Source: Erythroxylum novogranatense
Lineage: Eukaryota > Streptophyta > Magnoliopsida > Malpighiales > Erythroxylaceae
NCBI GenBank assembly: GCA_029891385.1
Contig: CM057226.1
Coordinates: 11,525,225-11,589,224 of the forward strand
Direction: 5' to 3'
Length of the DNA stretch: 64,000 nucleotides
Shown here: positions 21,675-33,251 of the stretch, one piece after another
How the letters are laid out: each line of letters starts with the position of its first letter
How positions within the stretch are numbered: the first letter of the stretch is position 1
Translations under genes and position numbers: made by a program
The notes under the pieces: generated by a model
What the model was told of the DNA's origin: nothing
The model's input: only the letters and a program-made list of their open reading frames with translations
Databases searched by the model: none

Positions 21675-24352
21675 ACAAGTGTAACATCCCACCTCTGACG
21701 GGAAGGGTAAAATAGTAATTTGGTCAGGGGTGAGAGTGAATAGGACTGATTTGGCATTTTTATGCATACTGGTATTTGTGAACAATGAATTTTTGCACAT
21801 GAAAAATAACCGTACATGCATTCATGATATTTCCCGGTATTGGGTCTAAATGGAATTTTATAGTGAATAATGTGGAAATTATGTTTGAAAAATTTATTGG
21901 AGTGATCCATTGTGTGTTTTACATTTTAAGAAATTTTTAGGAAATTTCTTGGAATTTTTCGGGGAAAATTTCCGGACCGGAAAAACCACCAAGTGGCGAA
22001 CCGGTTGATTTTCAGTATCGAAAATTTCTATCCAATGAAACTACAATATTGGGTATATTATTTTGGGATTGAAATGAGGGCCATTGGACTTGAATGAGTC
22101 AAATTTCATTAGGGTTCTTAAAAATCCTATTACATGTTTTGTCTTTTCCTTATTTTGTTGTTTTTTTAGAAAAATGCCATGTGTCCTACACCATTAAATG
22201 GTTTTGTCTTATGCCCACCTAGTGAATTCGGCAACATCACCTTTAAAGAAGGGAAAAATCATTTGTTATTGCTTATCTCCTCCTTCATACGAAACTTCAC
22301 CCTTCCTTCTTCTCCATTTGATGTTCTTTAAGTTTCCTAGTGTTTGGCTCTTCTTTCCACTTTGTTCTTTCTACAAAGGGACAAGTATACACTCCTTTCT
22401 CTTTTGGCATGATGATGTTCACGTATGGTGTGAAAAAGTAGAGGATTGGTGTATTAGGAGAAGAATTGGAACATTGAAGAACTTGATTAGGTAAGTTGTT
22501 GTTTTAAGCTTTCATTATATTCTTTCATATTGGTTGTTAGAAGCATTTATTGTGATTTTTATGTGCATTAATGTCATAGAATTTTTGGAGATTTATGTTC
22601 AAGTGAATGTTTAGGTGAACTTAGGGCTGATTTTATGGCTCAAGTTGATGCTTATTGATGTGTTATTGGCATTGGAAGTGATAGGATCTAAGTTTTGTAA
22701 CAAAGCTGGAAAATTGAATTTTGAACCTATTGCAATGTTTGATCATAACTAATTGTGTGGTTATGAAAATGAGGTGCGGTTTGTGCCAAATGAAACTTTA
22801 GTTGATTGGCTACAATTTTGTGTGAAATAGGTATTGTCTAATTGTAGCTCTACGAGGTGGAATTTTCGCTTGGAAAATCAGAGACATGAGCTGTGGGAAC
22901 AGTACCCTGATTGATGACCTAATTGTTTTGATGATTTTTCTAGATTAATTTAGAAGGAATTGGTGAAAATGGTCTTAATGAAAGTTGAAGCCTATCTTGT
23001 TAGCTTTCCATTTCCACTGATTTTGCAATTTTTCGATATGTACATTGGGAGTTATGAACTGTTAACTAATGACTAACTATGTGCATTATGTTGGAACCTA
23101 GCCATAAGTGTAGGTTTTGTGAGTATTCTGATTGGAAGCAAATTTAGAGATTTCCATGATTTGAATTGGCACAAAGAATCTGCTGGAAAGTTGTATAGGA
23201 AGCAATTATCTTGGAAATGAGATATATTATGTTAATTTTGGATAACAGAATTGGGACTTATGAATTTTCAAAGATTGGACTGAAGTTAGGTCATTGACTA
23301 GTGGTCAGGACAGAAACTTGCATGACAGTTTTGAGCTTGTTAAGGATGGAATTGGATTTTTAATCCTTCATGAAAATTGAAGTATGAGATCTTATCTTTC
23401 CAGTGATATAAGGTAGTGATTGTTTTGACATTTTTGCTAGGAGATATGCTGCCTTGAAATGTACTGTTCAGATTGGTAAATTTCAGTGGGCAGATGCTTT
23501 GGTGAATTGTTTGGCCTAGTTAGCAAATGAATTCGATTTCAGGTTGTTCATGAAAGTTGTAGATAACATTGGTATCTTTCTGTGCACATTTATTGTGTAA
23601 TGTTTGACTGAGGAACTCGAAAGTTACGGATTTTATAAACTGTTGCACTGTTTTGACAAAATGTTGCACTGTTTTGAGAGGCATTGACTGGGCAGTAACT
23701 TTGATTGCATTTTTGACACCCTTAGAGGTGAAATTGGCTTTTGTGTCCACCATAAAACTTGTAGAGCTCTCTTTTCTCTATAAAATAGACACCAAGTTTG
23801 TCCAATTTGAAGTCCGGAGTGGGGAGTTATGCCCTGTGTAAGTTGGGATGTCGGAGGATGTTTGTTCTAGATCTGCTATTGAATAGCATAAGTCGACTTG
23901 CACCTCAGATAAGTCGACTAGAACATATACAGTAGCATAAGTCGACTAGGATTCTCAGGCAAGTCGACTAGGATCATATATTTTCCTTCTTTTGCCTATA
24001 ACTTATCCGTCCGACATCCGATTGACCTGATTCTTGAGACATCAGATTCGTGAAAGGTTTAATTTCATTTTTATGAGAAATTGGGAATTTATGGACGGGA
24101 AATTGACGTGGGTCCGGTTAATGATTCTTTGGTCACCGTTTTATTTATTTTTGGACTTATAGAGGTCCGAATTGAGTACTGTCAGTGCCGTTAGATTTTT
24201 AATTTTTAGAAGGATTTTTGGTAATTAAAAATTTGGATTTAAGGTCGGGAAAATTATGAACATGCATTGTACACATTTTAAGCGTTACATGTGCATTCTG
24301 AAATATTACTGATTGAAATTTTGGTAATCATTGCATACTGTAATTGGTATAG

Positions 24353-24418
24353 AGGCACATTTGGAGCGTCGATCCACCGATGCCACTAAGACTTTCAGGT
24401 ATTAGCTCGGAAGTACAG
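24353..24418 (+). other. Predicted exon 2 of element iii
   Basis: 66 bases between GGTATAG and GTGAGTAAC. Matching intervals of 61-75 bases with the same donor context occur in i (8139-8213), ii (14040-14106) and iv (34329-34389), and a looser one ends at 41287 in v. There is no shared open frame, so the transcript would be non-coding or a leader. Confidence 0.5.
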
Positions 24419-25133
24419 GTGAGTAACCTAGTTGGTTCCTCAATTTCTGATTGTTTATAATTACATCTTGATAATTACATGAGAATAATGGTGTTTATGT
24501 GAAACCGATTATGGTGAAATGTTGAGCGAAGGAATGGGAATTGGGCATTGAAGTGAAAACTGGCTGTGAATGTGATAAATTGTGACTGTATGAAAATCTG
24601 TATGACTGAGAATGATATGTTTGATTATGATAAATTGGATTGGACTGCAATGTGATTTTGTGACTGTATGATATTGTGCATACTTTGATAAATGGGTTTT
24701 AGTGACGATGTGAATTGTGATACATTGAGTATGTTGCATTCCATATACAAATACTTAAACAGATAATAATAGTTGTGACCTGAGACGCCACTGATACTGG
24801 AAAGAGCCTTGAGCTCGAACACTGATACTGAAAAAAGCCTTGAGCTCGATCACTGAAAAAGGGCCTTGAGCTCGAAGGGAGTTAGTGCATACCCAGAGGG
24901 CTCTCCTACTCCCTAGACACGTCTACTGTACACTGTTCACTATTTATGCGCTCGGTCATAACACTGTAATCAACTGGGTGTCACATGTGCATTGCATACA
25001 TATTTGACTGAATACTGGAAATGGGAATAAGGCCAGAATGCCTTCCAAAAGTGTAAATTGCTTGTATGTATTGACATGGTATTTCTGACTATGATATTAC
25101 TGTGAATTGATTGTGTGCTGCATGAATTGGGCG

Positions 25134-25172
25134 AACCATCGATGATGATTCCTCACTGAGTTCGCAAAACTC
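25134..25172 (+). other. Conserved double hairpin, copy iii
   Basis: AACCATC-GAT-GATGATT (one mismatch) followed by GAGTT-CGCAA-AACTC, ending 26 bases before the predicted acceptor at 25198. Confidence 0.65.
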
Positions 25173-25608
25173 ACCCAAAATTTGCAAACATTTTTCAGGT
25201 CTTGAAGAGTACCCCGTTTGACACGGGAGTATGTCTACCGTATGCAAATGACAGATAGAGGTCGGGATCAGTTTGCGTCTGCATTAGTGTCTCATTAGTT
25301 TTATGCCGAAATCTCTGTAAAAGAATGCTCAGTATTTATAGTGAGCCTAATTTGGTTATGGCTTTTTGTTCATTAAATGGCTTTTGTAAATTATTATTGA
25401 ATGATTGTAATAACTAAAAATGTTTATTTATGAACGTGGGCTCAGATTGTTTACTGTCTATTCCGTGCACATGAGTGTAATGAAAAAAAAACATATTGAC
25501 ACTGAGTTTCTACTGATTGATGTAGCACGCCACCCTCGCGGGGCACGGACTCGGATATCACCAACGATGTCGGGTTCGGGTCATGCGGGAGTGGGGTGTT
25601 ACAACAAG

Positions 25609-25947
25609 GGTCTGTACTAAATCTGTAGAATCCACAACTCATTATGAAGGAATCAAATCGTTTGTACCAACATCTTGGTGCATGTTTTAAACCATATAAA
25701 GATTTGTTCATCTTGTAAACGAAGTTCTCTTTCCCTAGTTCTCCAAAACCTTCTAGTTGATGCATGTAAATTTCTTCTTCAAGATATCTATGAAGAAATG
25801 CAAACTTTACATATAATTGCTCTTCTTTCTGAGCATATTCTTTTGCCACCAACCTTGCATGACACAGGTCCACCTAATAATCATTGTTACGTTTGATCTT
25901 GTACACCCTTTTGTTTCCAATGGGCTTTCTCCTTTGTGGTAGTGGCA
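25609..25947 (-). pseudogene. Element B reverse transcriptase, 5' part
   Basis: Starts with RRKPIGNKRVYKIK, then a stop, LCHARLVAKEYAQKE, EEEIYMHQLEGFGELGKENF, NKSLYGLKHAPRCWYKRFDS and DPC at the edge of insertion iii. Part of the palm domain between AKEYAQKE and FAFLHR has been lost when compared with Tork-1, so there is also an internal deletion. The left neighbour is iii and the right neighbour is the left LTR of element C. Confidence 0.87.
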
Positions 25948-25952
25948 TAAGG

Positions 25953-27124
25953 TGTAAGCGATCTAGAAGGGGGTTGAATAGATCTTTAAGCTTTTTGTAA
26001 TTTTCTACAATAAAATCAGAAGTTAATTCACACAAAAACAATTCAATCAAATCTAAGTATAAAAGAGTAGGGAAGAAGAGCAAACACTGTTTTTATAGAG
26101 GTTCGGTTTTAAGACCTACGTCCTCTACCTAAGCTCCCACTTAGGATTTGACAAACCACTTTACTGCACACTTTTTAGTTTAGTGTTAACTCTTACAATA
26201 CCGCTTGATTTCCGGCTCAAACTACCTTTACAAATGATTTGTCTTCCAGCACAAATCCTACCAACACCACTTGATTTCCAGCTCAAGCTACCTTTACAAC
26301 CGATTTGTTTTCCGGCACAAATCCTACCTCATAAGTGACTTTTCACTAGCCACTCAAATTGTAAGAGAAATAATATAAAGATTGAAGAACAAAGTTCAAT
26401 ACAATGGTGTGTCAAGATAAGAACAATAATGAGCAATTTTGTAGCAATAGAAGAGTATTTTCACTTATAGAACATCCGTAGTCTCTTCATCAATCATCCA
26501 CTCTTTATAATTGGAGAAAAATAGCTGTTGGAAGCCATTCTAGCCGTTGTATGATTGTTATGACCGTTCCTTAACATCCTCCTTTCCATTTGTAGCTAAT
26601 TGAACTGTTGGAGTCTGTCCGCTGTACTTATAAGTCGACTTGTCGAATGTATAAGTCGACTTGTGTCAACGACTTACGTAAAATTTCATCTCCGCTCTTC
26701 AATAAGTCGACTTGTGATGTGTAAGTCGACTTGTGGTCTTCGATAAGTCGACTTATGTATGATTAGTCGACTTGTGTTGACATATCTTCATATGTTAGTC
26801 GACTTATGTTGTTCTAGTCGACTTATACTGTTCGGATCTTGATGTATAAGTCGACTTATGCTGTGCAAGTCGACTTATGTTGGCTTCAACGGTAACATCC
26901 AACCAAATCTTTAATAATCCTCATTATTAATGTCTCTTTCACTTATAAGGAAACTCCCATCTTGATTCTTCAATGATTAATCACTTGCCCATCTTGATTT
27001 GCACAATTCTTTTATTGAATATTAATCCCAAAATACCTGAAACAATTTCTTAACCAATTCTATACATTTTATTATTATCAAAACATAAGTGAGATTTAAT
27101 TTGTCAACCACCATTGGTTCAACA
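25953..27124 (-). repeat. 3' LTR of element C (1172 bp)
   Basis: Collinear with the right LTR except for about 96 bp, around 26298-26395, that the right copy lacks. TATA box TTATAAAGAG (minus, 26511-26520). Ten AGTCGACT palindromes lie upstream of it at 26633-26875. Confidence 0.9.
26633..26875 (-). promoter_or_regulatory. Ten-copy AGTCGACT palindrome array upstream of the LTR TATA box
   Basis: AGTCGACT, usually inside ATAAGTCGACTTGTG or TAAGTCGACTTATG, occurs ten times in 243 bp with irregular spacing of about 18-50 bases. The nearest copy is about 113 bases upstream of TTATAAAGAG. The position suggests U3 enhancer elements, perhaps for a dimeric DNA-binding protein; no known factor is assigned. 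Confidence 0.75.
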
Positions 27125-28120
27125 ATCTCCCCCTTTTTGATAATGACAAAACACTTAGAAATTTTTAAGAAATGAAAACAAAGAAACATTGATCAAGGTT
27201 TTATACCTTGTCATTTTGGTTAAGTCTCCCTCAATCATATAAATCATTGAATTTAATAACCTTGTAAGATCAAATTCATAAAAGTAATTTGAAATCATGA
27301 TAGACTTAAATTAAAGACAATTATCACATACTCCCCCTTAATCAAGTAACTAAAGAATATCCAATTTCTCATTTTTCTCCCCCTTTTTGTCATAATCAAA
27401 ACAACTAATATAAACCAACAATAGATGAAATATCCAATAACATTAAATAGAGAAGCAAGTCATCAAACACAAATAGTCTCAAGTAGCAAGCAAATACAAA
27501 TAATATGAAATGTTGGTCTTGGCTAGATACAAAAACCATCATGGTGGAGAAACCTCATCATGAAGAAATCTCAAAGGTAGAAGAGAATGTGTATTAGTCG
27601 ACTTTGGTTGTAATACTCGACTGAAGCATTTAAACACCTTATCTCTTGATGTAATAGTTAACAAGCCAATCAACAATATATGTATTTCCATGTTTCAAAC
27701 TAATGAAAGCAATATGATCATCTTTCTTAACCATGCAAATTAGAAAGAGCACAAAAAGAAAACAAGCATAATTGAGAAGCACTTAGCAAATTATGTTTCA
27801 AGCCATCAACAAGCAAAACATTGTCAATGGTAGGTAGAGGTTCCTTACCCACTTTACCAACACCAATGACTTTACCTTTATTGTTGTCTCCAAATGTGAC
27901 ATATCCTTAATTTTTTGATTTAATTTCTGCAAATAGAGTCTTGTCTCCACTCATATGCCTTGAACATCCACTATCAATGTACCATGTGCTTGGTTGATTT
28001 TCATTCCTTGCTTGTACCTACAACTGAAACATCCTTTCTTCTCATTGGTACCCAAGCCATCTTGGGTCCATTTTGGTTAGTCATATAGACCACATTAGAA
28101 GGTGTTGTACCTTTTACCAC
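27125..28120 (-). pseudogene. Element C protease/pre-integrase remnant and 3' tail
   Basis: Right to left: after the gag stop comes KGTTPSNVVYM and KMAWVPMRRKDV, then, in a shifted frame, the retropepsin motif DSGCSRHMSGDK near 27950, FAEIKSK, NNKGKVIGVGKVG and a pre-integrase piece LKHNLLSASQLC. After this all pol is missing. The 3' tail ends in the tract AAAAAGGGGGAGAT (27125-27138, minus) at the LTR. Motif order shows a SIRE-type element deleted from integrase onward. Confidence 0.75.
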
Positions 28121-29650
28121 TCAGATTTTCTTCACATTAATACATCTTCTAATACTTTTGCAAACAAGTTCTATATGACCACCTTTCAAGCATCTAGCAC
28201 ATTGAGCAACTTTTCCATCCTTAGTGAATTTTGAAATCAAGGAACAATCTCTATTAAAGGGATCATACCCTAATCCATGTTTAGAAATTGAAGATTTTTG
28301 CAAAGATAACAAATTTTCGAACTTTTCGTTTCCATTCGCAAATTTTCCAACCATATAAGAAAATTCCTTTCTAAGTCTATCAAGCTCACAAATAAGATTT
28401 TCCTTTTCAACAAGACATGCAGAATGATCTTACTTTGGACTATCTAAATCATCAATAGTCTCATGTAAGGCATTATTTTCAGCAACCAATTCTCTTATTT
28501 TCTTTCTCAATTTCTTGTTGACTTCAATAGCTTCTTCAAAATCCATTTGTAAAGAATTAAAAGAATCTCTAAGATCTTGATCAAGGAAAGTTACCTCATC
28601 TTCGTCATCACTTGTTAAGGAGCTATTAGCCATAAGAGCTAGGTTGTTTTCTTCATTGCTTTGGTATGCTTCCTCATCATCACTCCAAGTGGCTACTAGG
28701 CTAGCTTTCTTTTTCCCTTTGTCATATTTGTCACTTTTCTGGAAATTTGAAGTGGAAGATGTGCTTTTGGTCCTTCTTTCCATGTTGTACTTCTTTCTTT
28801 CTTCACTTCTTCCACCACTTAATTCTTTCCTCCTATTTTTGAGTAGTCCTTTGAACTTTCTTAAGTTTCTGGCGTACATTGCTATTTTTTCATCTTCATC
28901 TATTTCTTCATCGTTTTCATCAAAAGAAGAAGCATTAGCTTTTAAAGCAATTGACTTTTGTGACTTACCTCTTCCTCCTCTTGACTTGAGAATGATCTCA
29001 TAGTTTATGAGAGATCCCACCAAGGCGTTGAATTCCAAATGATTGAGATCCTTAGACTCCATGATCGCGGTGACTTGAGAATCCCATTCTTTCGGTAGTG
29101 AGCGAAGAATATTTTTCACCTTCTCGCTATCCATCATATGTTTTCCAAGGTTGCCTAATTCATTTATGATTTCTGCAAAACGATCAAGCATAGTGGAAAT
29201 AGACTCACCTTCCTTCATGACAAACATTTCATAGTCATGGAGAAGCAAGTTGATCTTTGTTTCCCGGACTTGGTTGGTTCCTTCATGGGTGATGCGAAGT
29301 CTTTCTCATATTTCTTTAACACTGGTACAAGAATTAACTCGGTTTCTTTCCTCAACCGTGAGAGCACAATAAATTAGCTTCATAGCTTTCGCGTTGATGT
29401 AAGCTTGCCTCCAATCATTGTCGTCGTACTCCATCTCCGTTTTTAACTCACCATTTTCTTTCAAAGGAGCTTGTGGACCAAAAATGATAATCTTCCAGTA
29501 TTCCACTCCCTCGCTTATAATGTGATATTGCATAGGATTTTTCCAAGAGGAATAGTTAGTACCATTAAATAAAGGAGGGCGATTGTTTGTGTTACCTTCT
29601 TCCGCTAGGTTATTGTGTGCCATCCCTGGATACTTCTGCTCTAATACCAA
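28121..29650 (-). pseudogene. SIRE-type gag of element C
   Basis: The likely start is the Met at 29625 (MAHNNLAEEG), followed by RPPLFNGTNYSSWKNPMQ, the SIRE gag signature. A UBN2 domain follows (ETKINLLLHDYEMF, LDRFAEIINELGNLG, ILRSLPKEWDSQVTAIME), then a Lys/Glu-rich charged stretch and the CCHC knuckle CARCLKGGHIELVC near 28160-28205. One frame covers all of it, broken by a TGA at 29306 (former Trp), a TAA at 28430 and a TGA at 28121 (former Trp). Of the gag copies in this window it is among the best kept. Confidence 0.9.
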
Positions 29651-29651
29651 T

Positions 29652-30727
29652 TGTAAGCGATCTAGAAGGGGGGGTTGAATAGATCTTTAAGCTTTTTGTA
29701 TTTTTCTATAATAAAATCAGAAGTTAATTCACACAAAAACAATTCAATCAAATCTAAGTATAAAAGAGTAGGGAAGAAGAGCAAACACTGTTTTTATAGA
29801 GGTTCGGTGTTAAGATCTACGTCCTCTACCTAAGCTCCCACTTAGGATTTGGCAAACCACTTTACTGCACACTTTTTAGTTTAGTGTGAACTCTTACAAT
29901 ACTGCTTGATTTTCGACTCAAGCTACCTTTACAAATGATTTGTCTTCCGGCACAAATCCTACCAACACCACTTGATTTCCAGCTCAAGCTACCTTTACAA
30001 CCTCAATACAATGGTGTGTCAAGATAAGAACAATAATGAGCAATTTTGTAGCAATAGAAGAGTATTTTCACTTAGAACATCCGTAGTCTCTTCATCAATC
30101 ATCCACTCTTTATACTTGGAGAAATAGCTGTTGGAAGCCATTCTAGCCGTTGTATGATTGCTATGATCGTTCCTTAACATCCTCCTTTCCATTTGTAGCT
30201 AATTGAACCGTTGGAGTCTGTCCGCTGTACTCATAAGTCGACTTGTCGAATGTATAAGTCGACTTGTGTCAACGACTTACGTAAAATTTCATCTCCACTC
30301 TTCAATAATTCGACTTGTGATGTGTAAGTCGACTTGTGGTCTTTGATAAGTCGACTTATGTATGATTAGTTGACTTGTGTTGACATATCTTCATATGTTA
30401 GTCGACTTATGCTGTTCTAGTCGACTTATACTGTTCGGATCTTGATGTATAAGTCGACTTATGCTGTGCAAGTCGACTTATGTTGGCTTCAACGGTAACA
30501 TCCAACCAAATCTTCAATAATCCTCATTATTAATGTCTCTTTCACTTATAAGGAAACTCCCATCTTGATTCTTCAATGATTAATCACTTGCCCATCTTGA
30601 TTTGCACAATTCTTTTATTGAATATTAATCCCAAAATACCTGAAACAATTTCTTAACCAATTCTATACATTTTATTATTATCAAAACATAAGTGGGATTT
30701 AATTTGTCAACCACCATTGGTCCAACA
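29652..30727 (-). repeat. 5' LTR of element C (1076 bp)
   Basis: Begins (minus) TGTTGGACCAATGG. It carries the same palindrome array (30236-30478), where two of ten boxes have mutated (AATTCGACT and AGTTGACT), and the TATA box GTATAAAGAG (30106-30115). It is followed on the minus strand by ATTGGTATTAGAGC (29638-29651), a Met-tRNA primer site with one change. Confidence 0.9.
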
Positions 30728-30732
30728 TAAGG

Positions 30733-31070
30733 TTCCATATCTTATTCTTATCAAGAGCTTTATTTCTTCCTGCATTGCTACCATCTAAGGTGATGCATCT
30801 GAAATATTTGTTACTTCTTGGAATGTTGATGATTCTCCATCTTTTGTTAGGAGACAGTATGCAACATTGCCCCCATAATATAATCAGACTACCAGGTTGA
30901 GATTCTCCTTTCATGAGTTAACCATCGAACTTCTATATTTTTATATTCAACAGATTTTTGCTCCTCGTGATCTGATATAGCTTTAGTAGAATCTTTCTAT
31001 TCAATCGTCCTTTTTTCTTGAACTATTACAACTCTATAATTTTCGTTAGACGTGCTATTTTGATCTTTTT
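30733..31070 (-). pseudogene. Element B integrase-RT linker
   Basis: Very worn. SDHEEQKSVEYK, SDYIMGAMLHTVS and TLDGSNAG-type pieces align with the Tork-1 linker (EHEEQEPIEYD, SDYIMESNIAYCLL). Several stops and shifts. Confidence 0.7.
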
Positions 31071-31800
31071 CTTACAATTTATCTTCTGCAAATATGGCAT
31101 TTCTGCTAATAGTGAGCTTGTGGGCAGTAGGATCCCACAGTTGATACCCCTTGACTCTATCAGCATACCCCATAAATCTACTTTTTCTGAAATTTGGATC
31201 TAGTTTTATGATAAGTTGGGTATTATACATCACAAACACAAGACTTCCAAATGCGTGTAACCAAGAATAGTCTGCTAGTTTACCAGTCCACATCTCTATT
31301 AGTGTCTTCAGATCAATTGATCATGTTGGTGATAGATTAATCACATAGCATGCAATCTTCACTGTTTCTATCCAGAAAGACTTTGCCATACTTGTAGTTC
31401 TCAATATGGCTCTAGTTCTTTCAATCAAAATTCTATTCATTCGCTCTACCACTCCAATTTGTTGAGGAGTGTGAGGCACCGTGAATTGACGTTTGATGCC
31501 TTATCAATTACAAAAATCAATAAACTCATCACCAGTATATTCTTCATCATTATCAGTCCAGGGGCACTTGATTTTCTTCCCTGTCTCTAACTCAATTTAT
31601 GCTTTAAATGTTGTGAAGGTTAGAAATACATCTCCCTTTCTCTTTATAAAAATACACCCTTCATCTTCCGGAGTAATTATCAATAAAGGTCATAAAGTAC
31701 CTTACTTCACCTAAAGACATAACCGATGCTTACCATATATTATAGTAAATTAATTCTAAAATATCTTTACTTCTAGAATTTGATGCATTAAATTTCATTC
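31071..31800 (-). pseudogene. Element B integrase remnant
   Basis: The C-terminal part is clear: MWTGKLADYSWLHAFGSLVFV, KSRFMGYADRVKGYQLWDP and HKLTISRNAIF (31072-31293). The core towards 31800 can be followed only by switching frames, with weak traces of the TPQQ-NGVVER and DNGGEY-type motifs. Catalytic residues cannot be confirmed. No function. Confidence 0.8.
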
Positions 31801-32366
31801 TATGTTGCTTACTTAATAACACATTGCTTATAGAAGGGAAATGATAACTTCGTGAGACCAGGGAGTAGTTTATGCTTTGTAAGAGTCTTCATTCCTTGTT
31901 TTGACATGTGGTTAAGTTTACAGTGCCACAATTTTGTTGCATTTTCTGCAAAACTAACCGATGCATTTGCTTCCATATACGTCTCTTCCATAAGTTCATA
32001 TAAATTTGCGGTTATTCTTTCTGCCTTCATTACTACAATATCTCCTTTGATCATCTTCATAACTCCATTTTTAATGGAGGTCTTGCACTTAATTTCGTCC
32101 ACTTATCCTAAAGACAATAAATTCTTCTTCAAGCCCTTCATATGTCGCACATTTTAAATAGGGTGAACTGTGCAATCATTCATTATCAACTTGATGATGC
32201 CAATCCCAACAATCTCCAAGGCATGATCATCTCCCATGTACACAGATCCTGTAAAGATAGATTTATAAGTGTGAAAACCAACCTCTACAAGGAGTCATAT
32301 GTCACGTTGCTCCTAAATCCATTATCCAAGCATCAGAGAGTTCTACTCTATCCTTAAACATCGTTG
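31801..32366 (-). pseudogene. Element B protease and pre-integrase remnant
   Basis: The protease site reads DLGAT-stop-HMT near 32310, so the usual DSGA active site is lost and interrupted. The pre-integrase piece is clearer (31809-32102): MIKGDIVVMKAERITANLYEL, WHCKLNHMSKQGMKTL and LLPGLTKLSFPF, matching Tork-1 well. Confidence 0.82.
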
Positions 32367-33246
32367 CTACTTAACTGTATAAGATTTGTTTGTTAGCAAC
32401 ACATCCCTGAGAAGTTGATCCTTTAGAGGCCTTGTCTCCACCCTTCCTAAATCAACATTCACTTTTAAAGCGTCCTCTCTTGCCATAGTTGTAACACTTG
32501 AGTTTTTGTTACTTCTAGATTTTGACCTTCCTTGTTTGTGACTCCAAGTGGAATCACACTCCATTGACAGTCCTCTCGTCATAGATAAGACTTCTGCTTG
32601 ATGCGAACTTGTCAACCTTTCTTCCTTATTGATGCGTCTGCTTTCTTCTTCAAGAACTGAAACAACAACAACATCAAAGACCAAAGTATATGTGAGGATA
32701 TTATTGGTTAAATTAATGATAAGTTGGTCATATGAATTTGAAAAACTTTGAAGTAGAATTTTCACATATCCAATTGGATTTACATTATGTCCCAACTTTG
32801 AAAGTTGAGAGCATAGAGAGGTCAGAGCATTGATATGCTCTGTTACTAAAGTAGATTCTGGCATTCAGAGTGTGTAAAGTCTCCTCTTCAGAAAAATTTT
32901 ATTGTGAAGAGACTTAGCTTCATATAACTTTGTGAGATGATCCATGAGTCCTTGGTTGGGGCCTTTACACCTTGCAAGATATCATATGATAGACCAAGAT
33001 GTTTCAATTTGATGTCATCTGTGAAATCCATCGACCTAGTATTGAGGGCCTCCAAATAATTTTCTTTTACTAATACTGCCTTCATCATCAATTTTCATAA
33101 TGAGTGCTTTGTCTTGTCAAACTTTGTAATATCAAAATTGGTCGGTGTTGCTTCTATCACAAGAATTTACTCCTACTCTCTCACATTAAAGAGGGAAACT
33201 ATATCGAGTTATCTCCACTTAGTATATAATAAGGTTGTAGTGCACT
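32367..33246 (-). pseudogene. Element B gag
   Basis: Front piece 32888-33091 (MMMKAVLVKENYLEALNT) and main piece 32367-32864 (LVTEHINALTSLCSQLSKLG, LLQSFSNSYDQLIINLTNN) match Tork-like gag. The zinc knuckle near 32455-32500 reads CYNYGKRGRFKSEC in a shifted frame: the second Cys and the His ligand are both gone, so RNA binding is lost. Insertion iv starts at the end of this interval, in the leader. Confidence 0.85.
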
Positions 33247-33251
33247 AGGAA

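Larger units (their letters stand above)
21680..25603 (+). mobile_element. Large non-coding LTR-like element iii (3924 bp)
   Basis: Flanked by ACAAG (21675-21679, 25604-25608). Ends TGTAACATCCCAC and GTGGGGTGTTACA are 13-bp inverted repeats with one mismatch. Predicted layout: exon 1 up to 22490 (GATTAG/GTAAGTTG), intron 22491-24352, exon 2 24353-24418 (AAGTACAG/GTGAGTAAC), intron 24419-25198 (TTTTTCAG), exon 3 from 25199. It carries four AGTCGACT boxes (23891-23969) and tandem GAGCTCGA boxes (24806-24879). No protein domain. It sits in element B's RT, just before YVDD. Read as a solo LTR of an unidentified, probably Gypsy, family. Confidence 0.8.
25953..30727 (-). mobile_element. SIRE-like gag-protease-only Copia element C (4775 bp)
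   Basis: Flanked by TAAGG (25948-25952, 30728-30732). LTRs 25953-27124 and 29652-30727 share TGTAAGCGATCTAGAAGG and TCAACA/CCAACA ends on the plus strand. A Met-tRNA-type primer site and the tract AAAAAGGGGGAGAT adjoin them. The inside is only about 2.5 kb: gag plus a damaged protease and pre-integrase piece; integrase, RT and RNase H are absent. It is inserted at the integrase/RT boundary of element B. Confidence 0.92.

Noticed and set aside
24590..24735. Possible satellite made of GTGACTGTATGA-like words
   Set aside because: Words recur irregularly without a stable period; best read as a degenerate part of element iii intron 2.
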